A stretch of DNA of 6,089 nucleotides from contig DAOVPH010000100.1 of assembly GCA_030629295.1 (NCBI GenBank), positions 1-6,089 of the forward strand. The letters run 5' to 3'. Below the pieces are notes generated by a model, which saw only the letters and a list, made by a program, of their open reading frames with translations, did not search any database and had not been told where the DNA came from. How positions within the stretch are numbered: the stretch's first letter is position 1; each line of letters begins with the position of its first letter. This document shows, piece after piece, positions 1 to 5,109 of the stretch. The position numbers and the translations under genes were made by a program. The DNA comes from Candidatus Latescibacterota bacterium (GTDB lineage: Bacteria > Latescibacterota > MVCY01).

Positions 1-2
1 AT

Positions 3-2264
3 TACACTAACATTCTTAATATGCTGGATATGGCAGGGATACCTCTATGGTCAAAGGAAAGGGGTGAACAGGATCCTCTGGTTTTAGGAGGTGGGCCTTG
101 TGCTTTTAATCCAGAGCCTTTGGCAGATTTTTTCGACGCCTTTGTTATAGGTGATGGGGAAGAGGTATTAGCGGAGCTCATTGACTTACTGCAGACGGCC
201 AAAGGGACAAGCAGACCCGAGAAACTCAGGCAACTGGCAGCAATAGAAGGGGTTTATGTCCCCGCTCTCTATCGGGCAGACTATGACGGTGAAGGCAACT
301 TCAAAGGGATTTTTCCTGCCGATCCTCCAGCCCCTGAGCACATCCGGGCCAGGGTTGCCGAACTGAAGAGGGATAACTATCCTCCTCGTCCTCTGGTCCC
401 TTTGACTCAGATTACCCACGATCGGCTGTCGGTGGAGATTATGCGGGGCTGTACCCGTGGCTGCCGTTTCTGCAGTGCGGGGATGACCTACAGACCGGTT
501 CGGGAGAGGCCGGTGGCCGATATAGTGGAGCAAATCAGGCAGGGAATCGATGCCTCCGGCTGGGAGGAAGTGTCGCTGCTGTCCCTGTCTACATCTGATT
601 ACAGTGAACTTAGCCAACTTCTCTCTCAACTCAGTCCTTTGCTGACTTCCAGGAGATTGACCCTCTCGCTTCCCTCTATCCGGATGGACAACTTTACCCT
701 GAAACTGGCCCGGTCGATCCAGGGGGTTCGCAAGGCCGGCTTGACCTTCGCCCCTGAAGCCGGAACCCAGAGGCTCAGAGAGGTGATCAATAAGAACTTG
801 GACGAGAAAGAGCTTTTAGAGACTATCACAACTGCTTACTCCGCCGGCTGGGGATCGGTCAAGCTCTATTTTATGATTGGACTTCCCACCGAGAGTTACG
901 AAGATTTAGATGGGATAGTGGATCTGGTGAAGAAGATCGTCCACATCGGCAGACGACAGGGCGGTAAAGGCTTACATATCAGTATTTCCCCATTTTCTCC
1001 CAAATCCCATACCCCGTTTCAGTGGGATGCCCAGGAGAACCTGGAGCAGCTTAGGGAAAAATCTCACTACCTGCGAGACCGTATTTGCTGGAAGAATGTA
1101 CGGTTGAAGTGGAGAGACCCCAAAGTATCGTTCATAGAGGCGGTTTTCGCCCGGGGGGGGAGAAATCTCTCCCAGGTCTTATGGGAGGCTTGGACCAATG
1201 GGGCCAAGTTCGACAGCTGGACAGACTCCTTCGATTTCCAGCGCTGGATGGATGCCTTTCAGAAAACAGGTATTGACCCTTACCGGGAGGTGGGGACAAG
1301 ACAACCTGATGCGCCTTTGCCCTGGGACCATATCTGTCCTGGAGTGACAAAGGAGTTCTTGAAAAAAGAGCGGGAGAAGGCTTTTATCCCGGAGCAGACT
1401 CCCGACTGTCGCACTGGCTGTGTGGAGTGCGGACTTCCTGCCCCACTGAGAACAAAACAGCGCCTTCTTTCTACTGCAGTTGAACCAGCCCCAAGTTCCA
1501 AGCCGGAAGAGGAGACCGAAGAGGCTGCTCTGTTTGGGCGGAGGAGAAAAAAGAAGACAGCCGTTGCCCAGATAGCCAAGACCAGGGTGAGACTCAAATA
1601 TGCCAAGGGGCAGCAACTGAAATTCTTAGGTCACCTGGACTTGGTGGAAATATTCCATCGCGGGGTAAGGATAGCCCGGTTTCCTATGGATTACTCTCGG
1701 GGTTTTCACCCTCGCCCGAAAATGGCCTTTGGGCCGCCGTTGAACCTGGGAATAACCAGCAGAGCTGAGTATGTGGACCTGCAGTTTGCCCAGCCCTGTT
1801 TGGAGAGTGTTAAAGAAAAATTGACCCTGGCGCTGCCTATGGGATTGGAGATCTTGGAGGAAAGACCTATTTTTGGCAGAGCAGAGTCTTTGACCAAGAT
1901 AATAAACTTGGCTGAGTACACTGTCAAGTTGGAATCCGAGCTGAATATCGGGGAGCTGGAGCAGACAATTAAGAGATTTCAAAGTACTGAGATCCTCACT
2001 GTTCAACGTAAGAAGGGAGGGTTAGTGAGGGAGGTGAATATAAGGGCTGGCACCAGGGAGATTTCGCTAACTTCCTCCCCGGCAGGAGTACCCCTGGTGC
2101 GAATGCTGCTTCTGACCGGCAGCGACAACGATGTCCGCCCCACAGAGGTGCTGGAGTGCCTGCTCGACTGGCCTCGGGAGAGAGTGCTTTCCTTAGATAT
2201 TAGTCGCACTGCTCTTTATGTGGAGAAAAATGGGAAATTCATTAATCCAATGGGAGTGATATAG
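3..2264 (+). CDS. B12-binding-type radical SAM protein fused to DUF2344 domain (5' partial)
   Basis: The reading frame is open from base 3, and the codons before the first ATG (21) read YTNILN, which continues the family's conserved run into NMLDMAGIPL. The true start therefore lies upstream; about 100 residues, expected to hold the N-terminal cobalamin-binding-like fold, are missing. Numbering below is from the ATG at 21. The radical SAM core has the CxxxCxxC cluster motif at C144, C148 and C151 (4Fe-4S and S-adenosylmethionine), with conserved FAPEAGTQRLR near 243 and YFMIGLPTE near 283. A second CxxxCxxC (C463, C467, C470) follows, then a charged linker with RRRKKK (about 475-520). From about 522 to 720 comes a DUF2344/radical SAM-linked domain (FLGHLDL at 535, GFHPRPKMAFGPPLNLG from 561). 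This matches the TIGR03960 plus TIGR03936 architecture. The reaction and substrate are unknown. The stop is 2 bases before the RNase G gene, which suggests an RNA- or ribosome-related job; that is inference from context. Confidence 0.93.
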   Translation, partial: YTNILNMLDMAGIPLWSKERGEQDPLVLGGGPCAFNPEPLADFFDAFVIGDGEEVLAELIDLLQTAKGTSRPEKLRQLAAIEGVYVPALYRADYDGEGNFKGIFPADPPAPEHIRARVAELKRDNYPPRPLVPLTQITHDRLSVEIMRGCTRGCRFCSAGMTYRPVRERPVADIVEQIRQGIDASGWEEVSLLSLSTSDYSELSQLLSQLSPLLTSRRLTLSLPSIRMDNFTLKLARSIQGVRKAGLTFAPEAGTQRLREVINKNLDEKELLETITTAYSAGWGSVKLYFMIGLPTESYEDLDGIVDLVKKIVHIGRRQGGKGLHISISPFSPKSHTPFQWDAQENLEQLREKSHYLRDRICWKNVRLKWRDPKVSFIEAVFARGGRNLSQVLWEAWTNGAKFDSWTDSFDFQRWMDAFQKTGIDPYREVGTRQPDAPLPWDHICPGVTKEFLKKEREKAFIPEQTPDCRTGCVECGLPAPLRTKQRLLSTAVEPAPSSKPEEETEEAALFGRRRKKKTAVAQIAKTRVRLKYAKGQQLKFLGHLDLVEIFHRGVRIARFPMDYSRGFHPRPKMAFGPPLNLGITSRAEYVDLQFAQPCLESVKEKLTLALPMGLEILEERPIFGRAESLTKIINLAEYTVKLESELNIGELEQTIKRFQSTEILTVQRKKGGLVREVNIRAGTREISLTSSPAGVPLVRMLLLTGSDNDVRPTEVLECLLDWPRERVLSLDISRTALYVEKNGKFINPMGVI
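450..473 (+). other. Radical SAM 4Fe-4S cluster motif (CxxxCxxC)
   Basis: Codons for C144-T-R-G-C148-R-F-C151 in the radical SAM protein. The three cysteines are expected to ligate the 4Fe-4S cluster that cleaves S-adenosylmethionine. The flanking EIMRGC and SAGMTYRPVRERP stretches are typical of this subfamily. Confidence 0.93.
2252..2259 (+). promoter_or_regulatory. Ribosome binding site of rng
   Basis: GGGAGTGA lies inside the last codons of the radical SAM gene, 7 bases before the TTG at 2267. An in-frame TAA at 2243-2245 closes the rng frame upstream, and no ATG, GTG or other TTG lies between it and 2267. TTG is therefore the only reasonable start, and the two genes are likely translationally coupled. 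Confidence 0.75.
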
Positions 2265-2266
2265 AT

Positions 2267-3772
2267 TTGGCTACTGAGATAATAATCAATGTGGGCGTTT
2301 ATGAGACTCGCATCGCCATTCTGGAAGACCAAAAAGTGATGGAGGTCTTAGTAGAGCGGCCCGAGAAGCAGAGGACGGTCGGTAATATCTACAAGGCAAT
2401 AGTCGAGTCGGTTTTACCTGGAATGCAAGCGGCGTTTGTCAATATTGGCTTAAAGAAAAGTGCATTCCTGCCTCTGGGAGATGTGGAAGAGGGCCGTTTG
2501 TTCGATTTTGAAGTGGAGGCAGAGAACCCCCGGGCACGGGCATTCGGACAACACCTCCAACAAGGACAGGAGGTCATCGTGCAGATCACCAAGGAGCCCA
2601 TTGGCACTAAAGGGCCACGGGTAACCACAGAGGTCTCTCTGCCAGGAAGGTTCGCTGTGCTCTTACCCAGTGATGACCGTATTGGGGTTTCCCGGAAGAT
2701 TGCTAACTGGACAGAGAAAAGGCGTCTTAGGAAAGTAACCCAGGAGATAAAGCCCGACGGTTTTGGAGTCATAGTCAGAACCGTTGCCAAAACCAAGGGG
2801 AAGGCCGAATTGGAAGGAGACATAAAGAATCTTCTTAAAACCTGGAACAAGGTCTACAAACGGGCTCAGAAGGTCAAGGCTCCGGTTCTGCTCCATCGAG
2901 AGATGGGAATGACCTCCAGTCTGATCAGAGATCTGTTTACCGATGATGTCGACCGGGTAGTGGTGGATTCCAAACGGGAACATAAACAGATTGTAGCTTA
3001 TCTCCGCTCTGTTTCTCCCCAGTTGTGCTCTAAGGTGGAGTTGCACGATGAAAAGTCACCTCTATTCGATGCCCTTAAGATAGAGCAAGAAATAGAAAAA
3101 ACCTGGGATAGAAGAGTGTGGTTGAAAAAGGGTGCCTATTTGATCATCGACCACACTGAGGCCTTGGTGACTATTGATGTGAACAGTGGCAGATATGTGG
3201 GCAAAACAGACCAGGGTAAGACGGCCTTAGAGATCAACTTGGGGGCAGCCGGGGAGATTGCCAGACAACTGAGGCTGCGGGACATCGGGGGGATTATTGT
3301 CATAGATTTTATTGATATGGCTTCGGCAAGGGCCAGGAAAAAGGTGTGGGAGAAGTTGATGGCAGCCCAGGAGAGGGACAGATCCAGAACAAATGTGCTG
3401 CCTGTAAGTGAGTTCGGTCTGGTGGAGATGACCCGCCAGAGAGTACGCCCTAGTCTGCTCTACACCTTCAGTGAAACTTGCCCTGTCTGTAATGGAGTCG
3501 GAAGGGTTCAGGGGCGTGACACCACAGTGAGCAAAACCGAGAGATGGCTCAGAAGGGCGCGGGCTGCTTCCGCAGAGAAGAATTTGATCCTCCAGGTTCA
3601 TCCTTTAGTGGCTGAATACCTTTCAGAGAAGGACGAATCCCGGTTGAAACTGCTGAAGAAATCAACCAAAACTAAGGTTGACTTGGTCTCTGTCCCCGAG
3701 TTGGCTATAGAGCAATATCGCTTTCTGTCAGCTAAAACAGGGGAGGACCTGACAGAACAATTTAAGGTGTGA
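2267..3772 (+). CDS. rng: Ribonuclease G (RNase E/G family endoribonuclease)
   Basis: A 501-residue RNase E/G-family single-strand-specific endoribonuclease that acts in the cytoplasm in rRNA maturation (16S 5' end in E. coli) and mRNA turnover. The length fits RNase G (E. coli 489) and there is no long RNase E-type scaffold tail. An N-terminal beta strand (TEIIINVGVYETRIAIL) leads into an S1 RNA-binding domain (about 36-125, with VGNIYKAIVESVLPGMQAAFVNIGL). The 5'-end sensor region includes R171-T172 (VIVRTVA), matching R169-T170 of E. coli RNase E. The DNase I-like catalytic core has the metal-binding aspartates D304 (VTIDVNSG) and D347 (IIVIDFIDM), equivalent to D303 and D346. The zinc-link cysteines are C405 and C408 (CPVC), equivalent to C404 and C407. 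All key residues are present, so it should be active. Translation starts at TTG 2267, 2 bases after the radical SAM stop. RNase E is the alternative name; size favours RNase G. Confidence 0.95.
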   Translation: MATEIIINVGVYETRIAILEDQKVMEVLVERPEKQRTVGNIYKAIVESVLPGMQAAFVNIGLKKSAFLPLGDVEEGRLFDFEVEAENPRARAFGQHLQQGQEVIVQITKEPIGTKGPRVTTEVSLPGRFAVLLPSDDRIGVSRKIANWTEKRRLRKVTQEIKPDGFGVIVRTVAKTKGKAELEGDIKNLLKTWNKVYKRAQKVKAPVLLHREMGMTSSLIRDLFTDDVDRVVVDSKREHKQIVAYLRSVSPQLCSKVELHDEKSPLFDALKIEQEIEKTWDRRVWLKKGAYLIIDHTEALVTIDVNSGRYVGKTDQGKTALEINLGAAGEIARQLRLRDIGGIIVIDFIDMASARARKKVWEKLMAAQERDRSRTNVLPVSEFGLVEMTRQRVRPSLLYTFSETCPVCNGVGRVQGRDTTVSKTERWLRRARAASAEKNLILQVHPLVAEYLSEKDESRLKLLKKSTKTKVDLVSVPELAIEQYRFLSAKTGEDLTEQFKV

Positions 3773-3792
3773 ATCTCAGATTCGGAGATTTT
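3772..3792 (+). terminator. Weak candidate terminator hairpin after rng
   Basis: AATCTC (3772-3777) pairs with GAGATT (3785-3790) across a 7-base loop, followed by only a short TT. It sits directly on the rng stop codon. The stem is short and AT-rich and the U-tract is minimal, so it is a weak candidate for intrinsic termination. Confidence 0.25.
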
Positions 3793-3800
3793 GAACTCAA

Positions 3801-3977
3801 GGCAATTTTGATCCTTTCGTAAAAAGTCCAAAATCTACTACAGACACAAAGACACGGAGAAAAGCGAACATGTAATTACTTGATTATTTTGAAAATTATT
3901 TCTCTCTGTGTCCTCAGTGTCTCTGTGGCAAAATTGGGTTTAGGGACTTTTTACGGACGGATCAATTTTGGCAATTT
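3801..3977. repeat. 8-bp direct repeat GGCAATTT flanking the inverted repeat
   Basis: GGCAATTT occurs at 3801-3808 and again at 3970-3977, on either side of the inverted-repeat element. It could be a target-site duplication from insertion. CAATTT or CAATTC also occurs at 3963 and 3984, so chance similarity in AT-rich DNA is possible, and the repeat does not abut the inverted-repeat ends symmetrically. Confidence 0.35.
3803..3970. repeat. Long nested imperfect inverted repeat (palindromic or MITE-like element)
   Basis: The outer arms are 3803-3829 and 3944-3970: reading one arm against the reverse complement of the other, about 23 of 27 positions match. The core 3810-3829 versus 3944-3963 matches at 18 of 20 (shared GTAAAAAGTCC / GGACTTTTTAC). 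Inside lies a second, looser pair: about 3841-3863 (CAGACACAAAGACACGGAGA) against about 3900-3927 (CTCTGTGTCCTCAGTGTCTC), with a few bulges. The AT-rich centre (about 3864-3899) would be the loop. No coding potential is visible, so it is not an autonomous transposon. It fills most of the 267-base gap between rng and rplU. Possible identities are a dispersed palindromic repeat, a MITE remnant, or a large RNA hairpin marking a transcription or processing boundary. The inverted repeat is read directly; its identity is inference. Confidence 0.8.
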
Positions 3978-4027
3978 ACGGGTCAATTCTCCAAACCCAA
4001 AGTAAAATCTTGAAACATACACCAACA

Positions 4028-4034
4028 GAGGGAG
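4028..4034 (+). promoter_or_regulatory. Ribosome binding site of rplU
   Basis: GAGGGAG ends 5 bases before the ATG at 4040. It supports this start over the in-frame upstream ATG at 3968, which lies inside the right arm of the inverted repeat and would add 24 residues unlike any L21 protein. Confidence 0.75.
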
Positions 4035-4039
4035 TGCTT

Positions 4040-4372
4040 ATGTATGCAGTAATGAGGATGGCTGGTTTTCAGTTCAAGGTGGAAAAACAGCAGGAGATTC
4101 GGGTACCTAAGTTGGATCTACCAATAGGGGAGAAGATCACTATTCCAGAGGTTCTCTTGGTCTCAGACAATGAGAAAACAACGGTGGGAACCCCCACTGT
4201 TCCCGGAGCAACCGTGGAGGGAAAAGTTCTTTCCCACGGAAGAGGAGAAAAGATTACTGTGTTCAAAATGAAGCGAAGAAAGAACTACAGGCGTAAAAAG
4301 GGACATAGGGAAGACTACACCCAGATTTTGATCGAAGCTATCCAGGTAGGAAAAAACAGAGGAGGTGAATAG
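4040..4372 (+). CDS. rplU: 50S ribosomal protein L21
   Basis: A 110-residue L21, a large-subunit protein that binds 23S rRNA; the family is usually about 103 residues. The start at 4040 gives the family's MYAV opening. The conserved C-terminal half is clear: GATVEGKVLSHGRGEKITVFKMKRRKNYRRKKGHREDYTQI, rich in basic residues for rRNA contact (shown here only as the landmarks TVEGKV, KMKRRKNYRRKKGH and YTQI). The N-terminus departs from the common GGKQY pattern and reads AGFQFKVEK, while the fold-level pattern is kept. It is first in a tight pair with rpmA, 2 bases apart, as in most bacteria. Its last codons (Gly-Gly-Glu) are written by the rpmA ribosome binding site. The in-frame GTG at 4034 is an alternative start two codons upstream, but it overlaps the ribosome binding site. 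Confidence 0.95.
   Translation: MYAVMRMAGFQFKVEKQQEIRVPKLDLPIGEKITIPEVLLVSDNEKTTVGTPTVPGATVEGKVLSHGRGEKITVFKMKRRKNYRRKKGHREDYTQILIEAIQVGKNRGGE
4360..4368 (+). promoter_or_regulatory. Strong ribosome binding site of rpmA
   Basis: AGGAGGTGA is a near-perfect Shine-Dalgarno sequence 6 bases before the rpmA ATG. It lies within the final codons of rplU, so L27 translation can initiate strongly and may be coupled to termination of L21. Confidence 0.9.
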
Positions 4373-4374
4373 TT

Positions 4375-4623
4375 ATGGCGCACAAGAAAGGAGTAGGGAG
4401 TTCTCGAAACGGCAGAGATAGTCATTCTAAGCGCTTGGGAGTTAAGAGGTTTAGTGGACAATTTGTGAGCCCAGGCACTATCCTGGTCAGACAGAGGGGT
4501 ACTAAGATTCATCCCAGTGTCAATGTGGGTAAAGGCGGAGATGACACCCTGTTCGCTTTAGTTGCTGGCAAGGTTTGCTTTGAGAAGACTGGCCGGGGGA
4601 GAACCAACGTCAGTGTGACATAG
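4375..4623 (+). CDS. rpmA: 50S ribosomal protein L27
   Basis: An 82-residue L27 (family about 85). Its N-terminal tail reaches toward the peptidyl transferase centre and helps position tRNA. The family signature is intact: MAHKKGVGSSRNGRDS at 1-16, then LGVKRF, ILVRQRGTK, NVGKGGDDTLFAL and a GRGR motif near the end. The protein begins directly with MAHKKG. There is no N-terminal extension of the kind that Firmicutes remove with the Prp protease, and accordingly no prp gene sits between rplU and rpmA. It starts 2 bases after the rplU stop with a near-consensus ribosome binding site. Confidence 0.97.
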   Translation: MAHKKGVGSSRNGRDSHSKRLGVKRFSGQFVSPGTILVRQRGTKIHPSVNVGKGGDDTLFALVAGKVCFEKTGRGRTNVSVT

Positions 4624-4666
4624 GTGAGGACAATTTATCTGTCGTTCTCACGACTATCATCGGTAG
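4624..4666 (+). promoter_or_regulatory. Two adjacent hairpins in the rpmA-rpmE spacer
   Basis: The first hairpin starts right after the rpmA stop: GTGAGGAC (4624-4631) pairs with GTTCTCAC (4644-4651) as 8 pairs including one G-T, with a 12-base loop. The second is CTATC (4654-4658) with GGTAG (4662-4666), loop of 3, followed by ATTTCTT. The pair could be a weak terminator or attenuator, or an mRNA leader for L31. There is no strong U-tract, so the role is uncertain. Confidence 0.4.
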
Positions 4667-4680
4667 ATTTCTTATGAAAC

Positions 4681-4688
4681 GGAAGGAG
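4681..4688 (+). promoter_or_regulatory. Ribosome binding site deciding the TTG start of rpmE
   Basis: GGAAGGAG ends 10 bases before TTG 4699. The rpmE frame has a TGA at 4690-4692, so no upstream start is possible. The ATG at 4689 abuts the site directly and is in another frame that closes after 22 codons. Confidence 0.75.
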
Positions 4689-4698
4689 ATGAGTCAAA

Positions 4699-4932
4699 TT
4701 GAAGAAAGATATCCATCCCAAATACGAAGACGCTACCATTACCTGCAGTTGCGGTAATTCGATTAAGACCAGGTCCACGGTAAAGAACCTGCGAGTGGAG
4801 ATATGCTCGAAATGCCATCCTTTTTACACTGGTACCCAGAAGTTCGTGGACAGCGCTGGGAGGGTGGAGAAATTCCAGAGAAAATATGGTTTATCCCAAA
4901 ATAAGGCTTCAGAAAACCAAGCAGAGAAATAG
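4699..4932 (+). CDS. rpmE: 50S ribosomal protein L31, zinc-binding type
   Basis: A 77-residue L31, which bridges the 50S and 30S subunits. It opens MKKDIHPKY as expected and carries the zinc-ribbon cysteines C16, C18, C36 and C39 (CSC and CSKCHPFYTG). This makes it the zinc-containing (C+) paralogue rather than the zinc-free form used under zinc starvation. The tail (KFQRKYGL, then a polar lysine-rich end) is typical. Initiation is at TTG, the only start possible after the in-frame TGA at 4690. The gene stands between two spacers with hairpins. rpmE next to prfA is a common bacterial arrangement. Confidence 0.95.
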   Translation: MKKDIHPKYEDATITCSCGNSIKTRSTVKNLRVEICSKCHPFYTGTQKFVDSAGRVEKFQRKYGLSQNKASENQAEK

Positions 4933-5016
4933 TTTGTTCATAAGTCTCAACTACGAAATCCCAAACGCCATAAATGCGATCCGCTCGTAAGAAGTCGTCA
5001 AGGGAGAGGGAGCATC

Positions 5017-5040
5017 TCGGACTCGTTGCGAGTCAATCGA
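5017..5040 (+). terminator. Perfect short hairpin in the rpmE-prfA spacer
   Basis: GACTCG (5020-5025) and CGAGTC (5029-5034) form a 6-pair perfect stem with a TTG loop. It can be extended by TCG (5017-5019) with CGA (5038-5040) across a 3-base bulge. It lies about 85 bases after the rpmE stop and 70 before prfA. No U-tract follows, so it is a poor intrinsic terminator and may instead be a processing or leader structure. The rest of the 177-base spacer (4933-5109) shows no convincing gene or promoter. Confidence 0.35.
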
Positions 5041-5100
5041 ATTTGGTTCATTTTGGCTGTCGGAGCCTGGGCGTAAATCATTTCTGGTAGGCAAGCAAAA

Positions 5101-5106
5101 AGGTGA
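5101..5106 (+). promoter_or_regulatory. Ribosome binding site of prfA
   Basis: AGGTGA is complementary to the 16S rRNA 3' end. It lies just upstream of the ATG at 5110 and supports that start. Confidence 0.75.
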
Positions 5107-5109
5107 AAT

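Noticed and set aside
186..2209. Minus-strand open frames opposite the radical SAM gene
   Set aside because: They are antisense to a well-conserved coding sequence, resemble no known family, and have no gene-like context.
3841..3930. CRISPR-like array from the repeated CACAGAGACA-type units
   Set aside because: The units are short, inverted relative to one another and not regularly spaced by unique spacers. They are arms of a hairpin, not direct repeats of an array.
3975..4008. Promoter for rplU (TTTACG with TAAAAT)
   Set aside because: The TAAAAT at 4003-4008 is a plausible -10, but the spacing to TTTACG is 22 bases and no better -35 is present. Too weak to list as a feature.
3968..4039. 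Extended N-terminus for L21 from an upstream in-frame ATG at 3968
   Set aside because: The extra 24 residues have no resemblance to L21, lie partly in the inverted repeat, and lack a ribosome binding site. The ATG at 4040 has GAGGGAG at proper spacing and gives the family's MYAV start.
4373..4374. Missing prp (ribosomal-processing cysteine protease) gene between rplU and rpmA
   Set aside because: Not an anomaly: L27 here begins directly with MAHKKG and has no cleavable extension, so no Prp is expected.
4689..4757. ATG at 4689 as an alternative start overlapping rpmE
   Set aside because: It directly abuts the ribosome binding site and closes after 22 codons in a frame unrelated to L31.
5053..5079. 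Promoter for prfA (TTGGCT with TAAATC)
   Set aside because: The spacer is only 15 bases and both hexamers are poor matches.
4974..5090. 38-codon open frame in the rpmE-prfA spacer (ATG to TAG)
   Set aside because: No ribosome binding site, no recognisable protein family, and it overlaps the hairpin at 5017-5040. A frame this short is expected by chance.
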